A DNA stretch of 64,000 nt from HGM04593 sp045654645 (GCA_045654645.1 JAZONR010000060.1:1-64000); one strand, 5' to 3'; positions 25,085 through 34,696 are shown, numbered from the stretch's first letter. Notes: generated by a model not told the origin, from the sequence alone. Numbers and translations: made by a program.

Positions 25085-26776
25085 TTAAAGTGTCTCGAGC
25101 ACCTCTTTGGCACGGTCGAGTGCCTGATGAATGTTGCTGCATACATTCTCCTTGCCCACAAGCTTCACAACACCTGCCTTGCGCAAGCTCTTCTCCACAT
25201 TGTCGTGTACACCGGAAAGGATGATTGTTCTACCCTCCTTGTGCGAAGCGTGTATAAAGATTTCAAGATTGTGAAGTCCTGTAGCATCTATGAATGTAAC
25301 CTTACGCATACGAACAATGCGGATGGGCATTGCATCGGTGCTGCGTGTAAGCTCATCGAACTTGTTGGCAATACCAAAGAAGAATGGACCTTCAATCTCA
25401 AACACCTCGGTATTTGAAGGAATAGCAAGCACCTCATCATTCTCGCCATCGCGGTGCACCTCCATCTCTTCACGCACCACAGAGATGTGGGCGCTCTCCA
25501 TTGCACGTCTCATAAACAAGACCACTGCCATCACAAGACCAACCTCTATGGCAAGTGTAAGGTCAAAGAAGACTGTGAGCAACAGGGTAACAAACAGCAC
25601 GCTTGTGCCCGACATTGAACTCTTGCACATAGAAAGAATTGTTCTCCAACCGCTCATATTATAGGACACCATCACCAGCACACCGGCAAGGCAAGGCATA
25701 GGGATGAGCTCAACAAGGCCACCCAGCAGAAGAAGCACAAGCAGCAACACAAGTGTGTGCACCACGCCGGCAACAGGAGTGCGACCACCGTTGTTTATGT
25801 TGGCCATTGTGCGGGCGATGGCACCGGTTGCCGGTATACCGCCGAAGAAAGGCACAACAATGTTGGCAACACCCTGGCCAATGAGCTCGGTATTAGAGTT
25901 GTGGCGGTCTCCAATGACGCCGTCGGCAACCATTGCCGAGAGGAGCGACTCAATGGCACCCAACATAGCAATTGTGAATGCCACCGGAGCAAGTTCTTGC
26001 AATGTTGCAAAGAGACTCTTACCGGCAGGAATTGATGGAGCAGCAAGCTCGGGGAAGCCCGAAGGCAATGTATAGAGGTCGCCGATTGTGGTAATGGATG
26101 TTACACCGGCAAACTCCTTGAGAAGCCAGGCAATGAGTGTCATCACCACGATAGCAAGCAGCGAGCCGGGGATTTTCTTTGAGAATTTGGGTGTCAAGGC
26201 TATGAGCACAATGCTCAAAATTCCCATTCCTGCACTCCAGAAATCGATATTGGTAATGTTACTTGCATAGCACACCCACTTGTCGATGAAGTTGGCAGGC
26301 ACCTTCTCAATGCCAAGACCAAGAAGGTCGTTCATCTGTGTGGAGAATATTGTTATTGCAATACCACCTGTGAAACCGATAATAATGGGATAGGGCATAA
26401 ACTTGATTACTGTTCCCATACGGCAAAGACCCATCACCACCAGGAATATACCGGCCATTATAGTGGCTATGGCAAGACCGCCGACACCGTACTGCTGTAT
26501 CACTCCATAGATGATAACTATGAACGCACCGGTGGGGCCGCCAATCTGCACCTTGGAACCTCCCAACACAGAGATTATGAGACCGGCAATGATGGCGGTC
26601 ATCAATCCCTCGGCAGGGCCCACTCCGCTGGCAATACCAAAGGCTATGGCAAGAGGAATTGCCACAATGCCCACAATGATTCCGGCCATTGCATCGGCCG
26701 CAAACTTCTCACGCGAATAGCTTTTCATCGCGTCGATGAACTTCGGATGAAAATCAATCAGATTTTTTGCTTTCAT
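25085..26776 (-). CDS. SulP/SLC26 family anion transporter with STAS domain
   Basis: The protein has 563 residues. The membrane part (about 25-420) shows the SulP signature region (FAADAMAGIIVGIVAIPLAI, then GGSKVQIGGPTGAFIVIIYG). A cytosolic STAS domain follows at about 440-560 (NTEVFEIEGPFFFGIANKFD, RMRKVTFIDATGLHNLEIF). Family members carry sulfate, bicarbonate, chloride or dicarboxylates, and the ion is not readable. It has its own terminator and is not in an operon with sulfate-assimilation genes, so sulfate is not favoured over bicarbonate. Confidence 0.93.
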   Translation of the reverse strand: MKAKNLIDFHPKFIDAMKSYSREKFAADAMAGIIVGIVAIPLAIAFGIASGVGPAEGLMTAIIAGLIISVLGGSKVQIGGPTGAFIVIIYGVIQQYGVGGLAIATIMAGIFLVVMGLCRMGTVIKFMPYPIIIGFTGGIAITIFSTQMNDLLGLGIEKVPANFIDKWVCYASNITNIDFWSAGMGILSIVLIALTPKFSKKIPGSLLAIVVMTLIAWLLKEFAGVTSITTIGDLYTLPSGFPELAAPSIPAGKSLFATLQELAPVAFTIAMLGAIESLLSAMVADGVIGDRHNSNTELIGQGVANIVVPFFGGIPATGAIARTMANINNGGRTPVAGVVHTLVLLLVLLLLGGLVELIPMPCLAGVLVMVSYNMSGWRTILSMCKSSMSGTSVLFVTLLLTVFFDLTLAIEVGLVMAVVLFMRRAMESAHISVVREEMEVHRDGENDEVLAIPSNTEVFEIEGPFFFGIANKFDELTRSTDAMPIRIVRMRKVTFIDATGLHNLEIFIHASHKEGRTIILSGVHDNVEKSLRKAGVVKLVGKENVCSNIHQALDRAKEVLETL

Positions 26777-26907
26777 TTATTTATGTTCTTAAAGTAAAAT
26801 CCATATTCCCCAAACGGGAGCGCAAAATTACAAAAAATATAGTTTTTAACATATTTTACAGAATAACAATTTTCATCTTTGAAATATAATTTAACATTTG
26901 AAAGGAT

Positions 26908-26939
26908 AAAAAAACGCTTCCGCGAGGGAAGCGTTTTTT
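26908..26939. terminator. Bidirectional-looking terminator after the mscS gene
   Basis: AAAAAAACGCTTCC and GGAAGCGTTTTTT pair around GCGAG, giving T-runs on both strands. It ends the minus-strand mechanosensitive channel gene, 20 bases past the stop. Confidence 0.85.
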
Positions 26940-26959
26940 ATCATATATAAAAGGATGTA

Positions 26960-27865
26960 TCACTCCTTTGTTACATTGACTGTGAATGTTTGGAATGGGA
27001 ATTCCAGACCCTCCTTGGGGAACACCTCATAGACTTTCTTGTTGAGGTCGAACTTAATTCCCCAATAGTCTTCCTGCTTACACCACACACGAACAATGAT
27101 ATCGATTGAGCTTGCACCCATCTCGCCCAGCACAATAAATGGCTCGGCCGGCTCTTTAAGCACACGTGTATCCTCGGCAATGAGACGCTCAAGAACAGCC
27201 TTGGCCTTTTCAAAATCGTTGCCATAGCTTATTGAGAATGTCATATCGAGACGACGCTTGGGCTCGCGTGAATAGTTGTTGATGATACCTGTTGAAACAG
27301 CACCATTGGGAAGCAGGATAACCTTGTTGTCGCCTGTGTGAATAATAGTGTTGAAAATCTGAATCTGCTTAACGCTTCCCGAAACGCCCTGTGCCTCGAT
27401 AAAATCGCCAACCTTGAAAGGACGGAAAAGAAGAATCATAACACCACCTGCAAAATTCTGCAATGTGCCGCTCAACGCCATACCAATGGCAACACCGGCA
27501 GAGGCAAAGATTGCGATGAATGAAGATGTGTCAATGCCAAGAACGCCAATAATCATCAATATCAACATTATCATCACAATAACGTCGATGATGCTGATAA
27601 CAAAGCTTCTTACCGACTCGTTATCGACGTGCTTTACCATAATACGCTTCAGGAGATTAACCACTCGTTTGAGAATCCAGCGTCCTACAAACCAGATGAG
27701 AAGAACCTTGATGAGTTTGATTGAGAACGAAAGTGCAAACGCTGTAATTGCCTGCTTAATCTCCTCGGCACTCATACCTGAAATGGTAGACATCATCTCG
27801 GAAAAACCGGCTGTTGCAGTTGTATCTGCAGCTGCAACCTCATTAAGAAATAAAAAGGATAACAT
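26960..27865 (-). CDS. Small-conductance mechanosensitive channel (MscS family)
   Basis: The protein has 301 residues, close to E. coli MscS (286). Three membrane helices are visible (about 43-65, 85-110 and 115-145). The pore helix is SAGVAIGMALSGTLQNFAGG with the alternating Gly/Ala pattern. The beta domain opens FRPFKVGDFIEAQGVSGSV and continues to LPNGAVSTGIINNYS; a C-terminal alpha/beta domain follows. MscS opens on membrane stretch to release solutes on osmotic downshift. The N-terminus (MLSFLFLNEVAAADTTATA) may be a signal sequence. Confidence 0.94.
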   Translation of the reverse strand: MLSFLFLNEVAAADTTATAGFSEMMSTISGMSAEEIKQAITAFALSFSIKLIKVLLIWFVGRWILKRVVNLLKRIMVKHVDNESVRSFVISIIDVIVMIMLILMIIGVLGIDTSSFIAIFASAGVAIGMALSGTLQNFAGGVMILLFRPFKVGDFIEAQGVSGSVKQIQIFNTIIHTGDNKVILLPNGAVSTGIINNYSREPKRRLDMTFSISYGNDFEKAKAVLERLIAEDTRVLKEPAEPFIVLGEMGASSIDIIVRVWCKQEDYWGIKFDLNKKVYEVFPKEGLEFPFQTFTVNVTKE

Positions 27866-27902
27866 AAGTAATAGAATTTATTTAAAAAAGGATTAGTGTT
27901 TT

Positions 27903-28352
27903 TCAAACTGCAAGCAGTTGCCTTGCTGCATTCTTGGTTTCGACCTTGGTGATTACACGCTCTACAATGCCATTGGCATCAATGATAAACGTAGTGCGCA
28001 GAATTCCCATATATACCCTTCCGGCCATTTTCTTTTCGCCCCACGCTCCAAAAGCCTGTATTGTACTCTTCTCCACATCGGCAACAAGCGGGAAATTTAG
28101 TTTCTGTTTCTCTTTGAAGCGACTGTGTGAAGCGGCACTGTCTGCACTTATGCCCACAACGGCATACCCGGCAGCCACAAGATCGTCCATACCGTCGCGC
28201 AAGGAGCAAGCCTCGGCAGTACAGCCGGGGGTGCTGTCCTTGGGATAGAAATAGACCACAAGTTTGCGACCGCGATAGTCGCTCACCCTCACCTCGTTGC
28301 CACACTCATCTGTCCCAAGAAAATCGGGAGCTTTATCACCAACATTAAGCAT
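27903..28352 (-). CDS. bcp: Thiol peroxidase, Bcp/PrxQ type
   Basis: Bcp reduces hydrogen peroxide and organic peroxides using thioredoxin. The protein has 149 residues. The active site STPGCTAEACSLRD carries the peroxidatic C44 and the resolving C49, spaced as in PrxQ. YFYPKD before it and VRTTFIID-type (here LRTTFIID) after it complete the fold. TrxB, the supplier of electrons to thioredoxin, is encoded at 41.4 kb. The cyclophilin gene follows on the same strand but its stop lies only six bases upstream of this frame's start, so the two may be one transcript. Confidence 0.95.
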   Translation of the reverse strand: MLNVGDKAPDFLGTDECGNEVRVSDYRGRKLVVYFYPKDSTPGCTAEACSLRDGMDDLVAAGYAVVGISADSAASHSRFKEKQKLNFPLVADVEKSTIQAFGAWGEKKMAGRVYMGILRTTFIIDANGIVERVITKVETKNAARQLLAV

Positions 28353-28358
28353 AACGCA

Positions 28359-29045
28359 TCACTTTATTATTTCAACCTTCAATATTCTCACATCTTGCAA
28401 CGGACGGTCATTGCTGTCGCAATCCACTTTCTGAATTTTCTCCACCACCTCAAGGCCCGAAGTAACCTCGCCAAAGACAGTGTAGGCACCATCGAGATGC
28501 GGAGTGCCTCCAACGGTGGTGTAGACAGCCTCCTGTTCAGGAGTTATAACCATCTCGCGCCCCATACGCATCTCATATATCTCTTTATACTCTGCAAGCT
28601 CTTCGGGAGTAAACACCCTGCCCCACACAATGTAGAACTGGCACGATGATGAAGCCATTGCCGGATTTACATCATCGCCCTCGCGCGCTGCCGCCAAAAC
28701 ACCGCGACGATGAAAATGTTTGTCGGGCATAATCTCGGCATCGATGGTGTAGCCAAGGTCGCCCTCGCCCAAAAGCGAGCCCGGCGCAGCATATTTTGAT
28801 GAAGGGTCGCCACCCTGTATCATAAAATTCTCAATCACACGATGAAAGAGAAGCGAATCGTAGCGTTGCTCCTTCACAAGCTTCACAAAATTATCCCTAT
28901 GGGCCGGTGTATCATCATAGAGACGCAGTTCAACAACACCCTCGGTTGTGTACATCCTTACCCTCACATTCTCAAGGGGCTCCTTCACCATTCCGCAGGC
29001 GGCAAGCAACAACGCAGCCACCACAAACAAAAGAGGTCTTTTCAT
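28359..29045 (-). CDS. Cyclophilin-type peptidyl-prolyl isomerase, lipoprotein
   Basis: The protein has 228 residues from ATG 29043-29045. The frame is open for 37 more codons, but these cover the preceding gene's terminator, so I reject them. The signal MKRPLLFVVAALLLAA ends at lipidated C17. The cyclophilin domain shows VELRLYDDTPAHRDNFVKL, FHRVIENFMIQGGDP, SSSCQFYIVWG and HLDGAYTVFGEV. An insertion of about 35 residues (EYKEIYEMRMGREMVITPEQ region) sits between the last two, as in other Bacteroidetes cyclophilins. It assists folding in the periplasm or at the outer membrane. Confidence 0.92.
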   Translation of the reverse strand: MKRPLLFVVAALLLAACGMVKEPLENVRVRMYTTEGVVELRLYDDTPAHRDNFVKLVKEQRYDSLLFHRVIENFMIQGGDPSSKYAAPGSLLGEGDLGYTIDAEIMPDKHFHRRGVLAAAREGDDVNPAMASSSCQFYIVWGRVFTPEELAEYKEIYEMRMGREMVITPEQEAVYTTVGGTPHLDGAYTVFGEVTSGLEVVEKIQKVDCDSNDRPLQDVRILKVEIIK

Positions 29046-29077
29046 AGTGCTTTTCTTTGTGGCTACGAAGATACAAA

Positions 29078-29111
29078 AAAAGCACGGAAATGCGCGCATT
29101 TCCGTGCTTTT
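29078..29111 (-). terminator. Terminator of the DsbA-like gene
   Basis: A long perfect palindrome, AAAAGCACGGAAATGC and its complement around GC, followed by T-run TTTTTTTG on the minus strand. It lies 26 bases past the stop and just upstream of the cyclophilin start. Confidence 0.85.
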
Positions 29112-29136
29112 ACTACATATACACCCCAAAAAAACT

Positions 29137-30114
29137 TCAAGCGTGCTCGTGAACAAAAAGATGCTGTTTGGGAGCGTGTCCCTCCTTCAAAGCATAATAG
29201 AGGAAGGTGTTGCCGCGCGGAGTTGCCGATAGTTTGCCGGCACCGAGCAACTCCTCAAGAATATCCGGCAATCCTTCATAAGATTCGGCATTGAGCGCTG
29301 TGTGCCCGTTGCGCCTTGGCAAATCAAAGGCCGTTGCCACCTCAACAGGATAGGCAACCCCATAAGCGTCGATAAAATTCATTACATTCTCGGCCGTAGG
29401 CTTGCACACGCCATCCAACTGTTTCACCTTGCCATAGGAGAGCTGTTCCAAACTTTGGCTCATTATATCAAAGGAGGTGTACCCCCTTAGCAGCATCTCC
29501 TCGCCACGATACTCAAGCAGATAGGTTGGGAATGACTGCACCTCATACTCACGACAAAGCATCTTGCCCTCGCCATAAAGCACCTTCACTGTATCACTGA
29601 CATAAATATCGCGGAATTTTGCGGGATTAAAGCCAACAACAGCCGACATATCCACAAGCACATCAACATCATTAGTGAGGAGTGCATCAACAGCTGTTGC
29701 CTCTTGCACACAGCGCAGATAGTGATGCGCCGCCATAGCTTCAACCTCGCCGCCATAGCGTTCCACATAGACTTTAGCTGCAAGATAGGCAAGATTTTGT
29801 GGAATTGTTGAAGGGCGCTCGTGGGAGAAGAGATGAAAGCCACTCTCGCAAACAGGCATACCGTGGATTGATGAGGCTTCGAGCCAATGGCTGTGTATAT
29901 TTCTATTGGAAAGCGCAATGTCTCCACCAATGGATAGACGGCGGTTGCTATAGCTCTTTATATCCTCTATCATCCCGCCCATAACATAAGCAATTTCCAA
30001 CTGAGCACCATAACGATAAAGAAGCGCTCTTAAAACAGGTACACTACCCCAGCACCAGGTGCATACAGGGTCGGCAAAAACAGTAATTCTCAACTTGCTC
30101 ATATATTCACTCAT
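29137..30114 (-). CDS. DsbA-family (FrnE/YjbH-like) thioredoxin-fold protein
   Basis: The protein has 325 residues from ATG 30112-30114. A frame extension to 30258 would read through the glyA terminator and is rejected. The thioredoxin fold opens LRITVFADPVCTWCWGSVPV with a CTWC (CxxC) pair near residue 14. The helical insertion includes ECGF-type phrases (here VCESGFHLFSH), and the cis-Pro strand is VQSFPTYLLEY. The last 90 residues look like a small helical domain, which is unusual for plain DsbA. There is no signal peptide, so it is predicted cytosolic, like FrnE and the ClpXP adaptor YjbH. The role is not known. Confidence 0.78.
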   Translation of the reverse strand: MSEYMSKLRITVFADPVCTWCWGSVPVLRALLYRYGAQLEIAYVMGGMIEDIKSYSNRRLSIGGDIALSNRNIHSHWLEASSIHGMPVCESGFHLFSHERPSTIPQNLAYLAAKVYVERYGGEVEAMAAHHYLRCVQEATAVDALLTNDVDVLVDMSAVVGFNPAKFRDIYVSDTVKVLYGEGKMLCREYEVQSFPTYLLEYRGEEMLLRGYTSFDIMSQSLEQLSYGKVKQLDGVCKPTAENVMNFIDAYGVAYPVEVATAFDLPRRNGHTALNAESYEGLPDILEELLGAGKLSATPRGNTFLYYALKEGHAPKQHLFVHEHA

Positions 30115-30199
30115 ATTTTTTAAATAGAACAATGGCAAATGGAGATTGTTTGATGCAGTAGCAACAAAAAGCCTCACACTGCTATTTGAAAACAAAACA

Positions 30200-30228
30200 G
30201 TATCCCTTCGGGCAGCCCGAAGGGATAC
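30200..30228 (-). terminator. Terminator of glyA
   Basis: A perfect 13-bp stem GTATCCCTTCGGG/CCCGAAGGGATAC with a CAG loop, followed on the minus strand by TGTTTTGTTTTC. Confidence 0.85.
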
Positions 30229-30254
30229 ATCTTCTTTGTTCATAGTTCCTTTTT

Positions 30255-31535
30255 TCAATAAGCAAAGAGCGGGAACTCGGACATTGTCTCATTAACCTTT
30301 GCACGCACTGCTGCAATCACCTTCTCATCCTCGGGAGCGCTGAGCACAGTCTCAATCATCTCGGCAATGAAAGGCATCATATCCTCTTTAACGCCACGCG
30401 TGGTGATGGCCGGTGTACCCAGGCGGATGCCCGATGTTTGAAACGCACTGCGTGTGTCGAATGGCACCATATTTTTGTTGGCAGTGATATCGGCTGCAAC
30501 GAGTGCCTTCTCGGCAACCTTACCTGTAAGGTCGGGATACTTGCCACGTAAATCGACAAGCATAGAGTGGTTGTCTGTTCCACCGGAAACGATACCGAAG
30601 CCACGGTCCATAAGTTCCTGCGCCAACACAGCTGCGTTGAGTTTCACCTGTGCTTGATACTCCTTGAATTCGGGCTGCAAAGCCTCACCAAAAGCCACAG
30701 CCTTGGCTGCAATGACGTGCTCTAACGGGCCGCCCTGAATACCGGGGAACACGGCCGAGTCGAGCAACTGCGACATCATCTTCACCTCGCCCTTTGGAGT
30801 TGTCTTGCCCCAAGGATTGGGGAAGTCCTTGCCAAGAATGATTACACCGCCACGCGGGCCACGCAATGTCTTGTGGGTTGTAGATGTTACGATGTGGGCA
30901 TATTTCACCGGGTTATCGAGCAAGCCTGCTGCGATGAGACCTGCGGGGTGAGCCATATCCACCATAAGTATTGCACCAACCTTATCGGCAATCTCACGCA
31001 TACGCTTGTAGTCCCACTCGCGAGAGTAGGCCGAACCGCCGCCAATAATCATCTTGGGCTTCTCGCGCAGTGCAGTCTCTTCCATCCGGTCATAATCGAC
31101 ACGGCCGGTCTCCGGGTTGAGGTTATACTCGCAAGGGGTATATATAAGACCCGATGTATTCACTGCCGAGCCGTGAGAGAGATGACCGCCGTGGGCAAGA
31201 TTCAAACCCATAAATTTATCGCCGGGATTAAGCACTGCAAGGAACACGGCGGCATTGGCCTGTGCTCCCGAATGGGGCTGCACATTCACCCACTCGGCAT
31301 CATAGAGTTCCTTAAGGCGTTCACGTGCAATCTCCTCAACAATATCAACCACCTCGCAACCGCCATAGTAGCGCTTGCCGGGGTAACCTTCGGCATATTT
31401 ATTGGTGAGCACCGAGCCCATTGCCTGCATCACTTCGTTGCTGACGAAATTCTCCGATGCTATAAGTTCAATGCCTTTGAGCTGACGGCGATACTCTGTT
31501 TCTATAAGTTGAAAAATGTGTCTATCACGTTTCAT
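30255..31535 (-). CDS. glyA: Serine hydroxymethyltransferase
   Basis: GlyA converts serine and THF to glycine and 5,10-methylene-THF, using PLP, and is the main source of one-carbon units. At 426 residues it is full length. Motifs: IELIASENFVSNEVMQAMGS, YAEGYPGKRYYGGCE, the PLP lysine in STTHKTLRGPRGG and LVDLRGKYPDLTGK. A TATATTCG -7-like box lies at 31572-31565 on the minus strand. A single gene with its own terminator. Confidence 0.97.
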   Translation of the reverse strand: MKRDRHIFQLIETEYRRQLKGIELIASENFVSNEVMQAMGSVLTNKYAEGYPGKRYYGGCEVVDIVEEIARERLKELYDAEWVNVQPHSGAQANAAVFLAVLNPGDKFMGLNLAHGGHLSHGSAVNTSGLIYTPCEYNLNPETGRVDYDRMEETALREKPKMIIGGGSAYSREWDYKRMREIADKVGAILMVDMAHPAGLIAAGLLDNPVKYAHIVTSTTHKTLRGPRGGVIILGKDFPNPWGKTTPKGEVKMMSQLLDSAVFPGIQGGPLEHVIAAKAVAFGEALQPEFKEYQAQVKLNAAVLAQELMDRGFGIVSGGTDNHSMLVDLRGKYPDLTGKVAEKALVAADITANKNMVPFDTRSAFQTSGIRLGTPAITTRGVKEDMMPFIAEMIETVLSAPEDEKVIAAVRAKVNETMSEFPLFAY

Positions 31536-31687
31536 AGCTGTAGATTTTTTACGTTACGACGCGAATATAAGGAAAAATTACTGTACTGCACTCCATTGAT
31601 ATAATTAATTTGAATAAAAAAGCTCTTGGAAACGTGTGTGCTGAAAAGTTAAAAAGAGAAGAATGGCGCAATATCAGATATTTTACC

Positions 31688-31695
31688 TATATTTG
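31688..31695 (+). promoter_or_regulatory. -7 box of the GH20 gene
   Basis: TATATTTG matches TAnnTTTG, about 50 bases before the ATG. No clear -33 TTTG was found. Confidence 0.45.
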
Positions 31696-31744
31696 ACAAG
31701 CATCATAAAAAAAGAGAAAGAGATAACCTAAAAATATAGATACT

Positions 31745-34060
31745 ATGAGAAAAAGAGTTTTTGGACTAATTATTTTATGCCTTGGTCTCTACTCCTGCAA
31801 CGACAGCAAAACCACGGCCAACTACCAAGTGGTGCCGTTGCCTATGGAAATAACCGAGACGGGCGACGAGGCATTCCGGCTAAACAGCAACACACAAATT
31901 GTTCACGATGGAAGCCCGCAAATGAAACGCAATGCCGAATTCCTGGCAGAGTTCATAAAGGAGAAGACCTCGTTTGAGCTTGAGGTTACAACAACTGCCA
32001 CAGGCAAGGCCATCACCCTTGCTACCGAAGAGGGTGGCGAGAAGAGCGAAGCATACAGACTGACAGCCAATGCCAATGGCATAACCCTTACAGGAGCAAC
32101 ACCGGCCGGCGTATTCTATGGAGTGCAGACACTGCGCAAGGCCATTCCGTTCAGCAACGGCAAGAGTGTAACTATGCCGGCTGTGATAATTAATGACGCG
32201 CCACGCTTCAGCTATCGCGGAGCACATCTTGACGTGTCGCGCCACTACTTCACAAAAGACTCAATAAAGCGCTTCATAGATATGCTTGCGATGCACAACC
32301 TCAACCGTTTCCACTGGCATCTCACCGATGACCAGGGTTGGCGCATTGAGATAAAGAAATATCCCAAGCTAACCACCGTTGCAGCGCAGCGCGATGAGAC
32401 TGTCATTGGCCGCAACAGCGGCAAGTATGACGGCAAGCACTATGGTCCCTTCTTCTACACTCAAGAAGATTGCCGCGAGATTGTAGCCTATGCTGCCGAG
32501 CGCCACATAACGGTGATACCGGAGATTGACCTTCCGGGCCATATGCAGGCGGCCCTTGCAGCTTATCCCCAATATGGCTGCACAGGCGGCCCATACGAGG
32601 TGTGGAAGATGTGGGGTGTGTCGGACAATGTGCTGTGTGCCGGCAACGACGCCACGCTGTCGTTCATAGAAGATATATTGAGCGAAATTATAGAGGTATT
32701 CCCCTCGCAATATATCCACATAGGCGGCGACGAGTGCCCCAAGACACAGTGGGAGCAATGTCCCAAATGCCAGGCTCGCATAAAGAAGCTGGGAATAAAG
32801 GGTGATGAGAAACACAGCGCCGAGATGTATCTGCAAAGTTATGTAATAAACCACGCCGAGAAGTTCCTCAACAGCAAGGGACGACAGATAATAGGTTGGG
32901 ATGAAATCCTGGAAGGAGGCCTTGCTCCAAATGCCACCGTACACTCGTGGCGCGGCATTGAGGGCGGCATTGAAGCTGCAAAGATGGGACACGACTGCAT
33001 TATGTCCCCCACTACTTTTATGTATTTCGACTACTACCAGACAAAGTACACTGATGATGAGCCTCTCGCAATTGGCGGCTATGTTCCGGTGGAGAAGGTC
33101 TACTCCTTTGAGCCTATGCACGAATCACTGACACCCGAGGAGCAAAAACACATCATAGGCGTGCAGGCCAACCTTTGGAGCGAATATATACCAAACTACA
33201 GCCACGTCGAGTATATGGAGCTTCCACGTTTGGCTGCCCTGTGCGAGGTGCAGTGGTGCAACCCCGAAAAGAAAGACTTTAATAATTTCAAGCAGCGACT
33301 GCTGCCACTCCTCAAACTCTATGATGCAAAAGGCTATAACTATGCAAAGCACATTCTGGACCTTGAGGAGAAATTTACAACCGACCTTGAGAAGGGTGTT
33401 ATAAAAGTTGAATTCACAACCCTTGACAACTGCCCTATCTACTACACAACAGACGGCAGTGAGCCCACAACAGAATCGGCACGCTACACAGGTGCCATTG
33501 AGATAAACAGCAGCTGCACACTCAAAGCCAAAGGAATAAGAGAGAATGGCTCCACACGCACATTTAGCGAGGAGATCTCCTTCAACAAGGCAACAGCAAA
33601 GCCCATAACACTGCTGCAGCCCATTCACAAGAACTATACCTTTGAAGGCCCCATTACGCTTGTAGACGGTCTAAAGGGAAGCCCCAACTATCGCACAGGC
33701 CGCTGGCTCGGTTTCTGCGAGACAGACCTTGAAGCTGTAATAGACCTCAAGAAAGAGGAGGAGATAAGCAGCATTTCGTTCAACACCAGCGTGGACAAGG
33801 GCGACTGGGTTTTTGACCTGCTTGGCATCACTGTGAGCATCTCAAACGACGGCACCAACTACACTACTCTATTTGACCAGAGCTACCCCGACCTCACTGC
33901 AGAAGATGAGAACCGCATATATGAGCACAAGGTGGAGTTTACCCCCACCAAGGCGCGCTATGTGAAGATTCTCGCCCTCTCAGACCGGGATATGCCCAAC
34001 TGGCATCCCGCAAAGGGCCTGCCGGCATTCATTTTCGTGGATGAGCTTGAGATAAACTAA
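31745..34060 (+). CDS. GH20 beta-N-acetylhexosaminidase, lipoprotein
   Basis: The protein has 771 residues. The signal MRKRVFGLIILCLGLYS ends at lipidated C18. Domains in order: the GH20 N-domain (about 25-150), then the catalytic TIM barrel with RGAHLDVSRHYF, HWHLTDDQGWRIEIKKYPKL and HIGGDECPK, where D329-E330 is the catalytic pair. A chitobiase/Fn3-like segment follows near 550-620 (YYTTDGSEPTTESARYTG), and a galactose-binding-like C-terminal domain ends the protein. It removes terminal GlcNAc or GalNAc, typical of host-glycan foraging. There is no SusC/SusD pair nearby, so it is not in a visible utilisation locus. Confidence 0.95.
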   Translation: MRKRVFGLIILCLGLYSCNDSKTTANYQVVPLPMEITETGDEAFRLNSNTQIVHDGSPQMKRNAEFLAEFIKEKTSFELEVTTTATGKAITLATEEGGEKSEAYRLTANANGITLTGATPAGVFYGVQTLRKAIPFSNGKSVTMPAVIINDAPRFSYRGAHLDVSRHYFTKDSIKRFIDMLAMHNLNRFHWHLTDDQGWRIEIKKYPKLTTVAAQRDETVIGRNSGKYDGKHYGPFFYTQEDCREIVAYAAERHITVIPEIDLPGHMQAALAAYPQYGCTGGPYEVWKMWGVSDNVLCAGNDATLSFIEDILSEIIEVFPSQYIHIGGDECPKTQWEQCPKCQARIKKLGIKGDEKHSAEMYLQSYVINHAEKFLNSKGRQIIGWDEILEGGLAPNATVHSWRGIEGGIEAAKMGHDCIMSPTTFMYFDYYQTKYTDDEPLAIGGYVPVEKVYSFEPMHESLTPEEQKHIIGVQANLWSEYIPNYSHVEYMELPRLAALCEVQWCNPEKKDFNNFKQRLLPLLKLYDAKGYNYAKHILDLEEKFTTDLEKGVIKVEFTTLDNCPIYYTTDGSEPTTESARYTGAIEINSSCTLKAKGIRENGSTRTFSEEISFNKATAKPITLLQPIHKNYTFEGPITLVDGLKGSPNYRTGRWLGFCETDLEAVIDLKKEEEISSISFNTSVDKGDWVFDLLGITVSISNDGTNYTTLFDQSYPDLTAEDENRIYEHKVEFTPTKARYVKILALSDRDMPNWHPAKGLPAFIFVDELEIN

Positions 34061-34081
34061 ACTCCCGCAATTGGGTATTTA

Positions 34082-34119
34082 ATCAACAACAGAGGGTTGC
34101 GCAACCCTCTGTTGTTGAT
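34082..34119 (+). terminator. Hairpin after the GH20 gene
   Basis: A perfect 38-base palindrome (ATCAACAACAGAGGGTTGC and complement) beginning 21 bases past the stop. The T-run after it is weak. The DUF4293 gene converges on it. Confidence 0.7.
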
Positions 34120-34178
34120 GTGAACGAAAGTTATTAAACACTCTCTCCAACGTTTCAATTAATCAACATTCTGTTAAA

Positions 34179-34216
34179 ACAACAAATTCCACGCAGGCCT
34201 GCGTGGAATTTGTTGT
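34179..34216 (-). terminator. Terminator of bamD-rpoZ-DUF4293
   Basis: A perfect 38-base palindrome (ACAACAAATTCCACGCAGG and complement) followed on the minus strand by TTTTAACAG, 12 bases past the DUF4293 stop. Confidence 0.8.
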
Positions 34217-34228
34217 AGAATGACCGCC

Positions 34229-34696
34229 TTAATCTCTCAAGCGGAAGCCAAGCGCCTTGGCTATTATCTTTGCTTCTGCGCGACGTAGCAGCAAGAAGGC
34301 AAAAAGGTTTAATGTGAGTCCAAAGAAGGGATAGAGCATTGGAAGCTCAATATCCATAGAGGTGCCGCAAGAGAGAACAAGCGTATATACAAGGAATAGT
34401 ATATAGTAGCCTGCAAACAGCAGCATCGACAGGATTGTAACCCTCTTCTGTAGTTCAAAGTTGTTGAACATTGCCACAAGCAGTGCAAACAGGTTTACAA
34501 GAGCTGTGAAGATGAGCACTATTCCCAATGCCAGCACCGACCAGGATACATCGCCATTGGCAGCCGTGTACTTAAAATTGGTCATCACAGACTCTGCGCC
34601 ATTGGGCTCTCCAAAATTCACCACCGGCGAAAGGAGTGCAACCACCGTAAGCGCCAAAGTTGCAACGTAGAGCAACTGATAGAAACGGAATTTCAT
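34229..34696 (-). CDS. DUF4293 membrane protein
   Basis: The protein has 155 residues and four hydrophobic segments (about 8-25, 52-75, 85-110 and 120-140). FRFYQLLYVATLALTVVALL in the first and PFFGLTLNLFAFLLLRRAE in the last fit the Bacteroidetes DUF4293 family. Function is unknown. It is the third gene of bamD-rpoZ-DUF4293, a conserved neighbourhood in this phylum as far as I recall. Confidence 0.85.
   Translation of the reverse strand: MKFRFYQLLYVATLALTVVALLSPVVNFGEPNGAESVMTNFKYTAANGDVSWSVLALGIVLIFTALVNLFALLVAMFNNFELQKRVTILSMLLFAGYYILFLVYTLVLSCGTSMDIELPMLYPFFGLTLNLFAFLLLRRAEAKIIAKALGFRLRD

Noticed and set aside
29046..29156. Longer start for the cyclophilin gene
   Set aside because: It covers the DsbA-like gene's terminator; the ATG at 29045 gives a proper lipoprotein signal.
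30115..30258. Longer start for the DsbA-like gene
   Set aside because: It would translate the glyA terminator hairpin; the conserved fold begins at the ATG at 30114.
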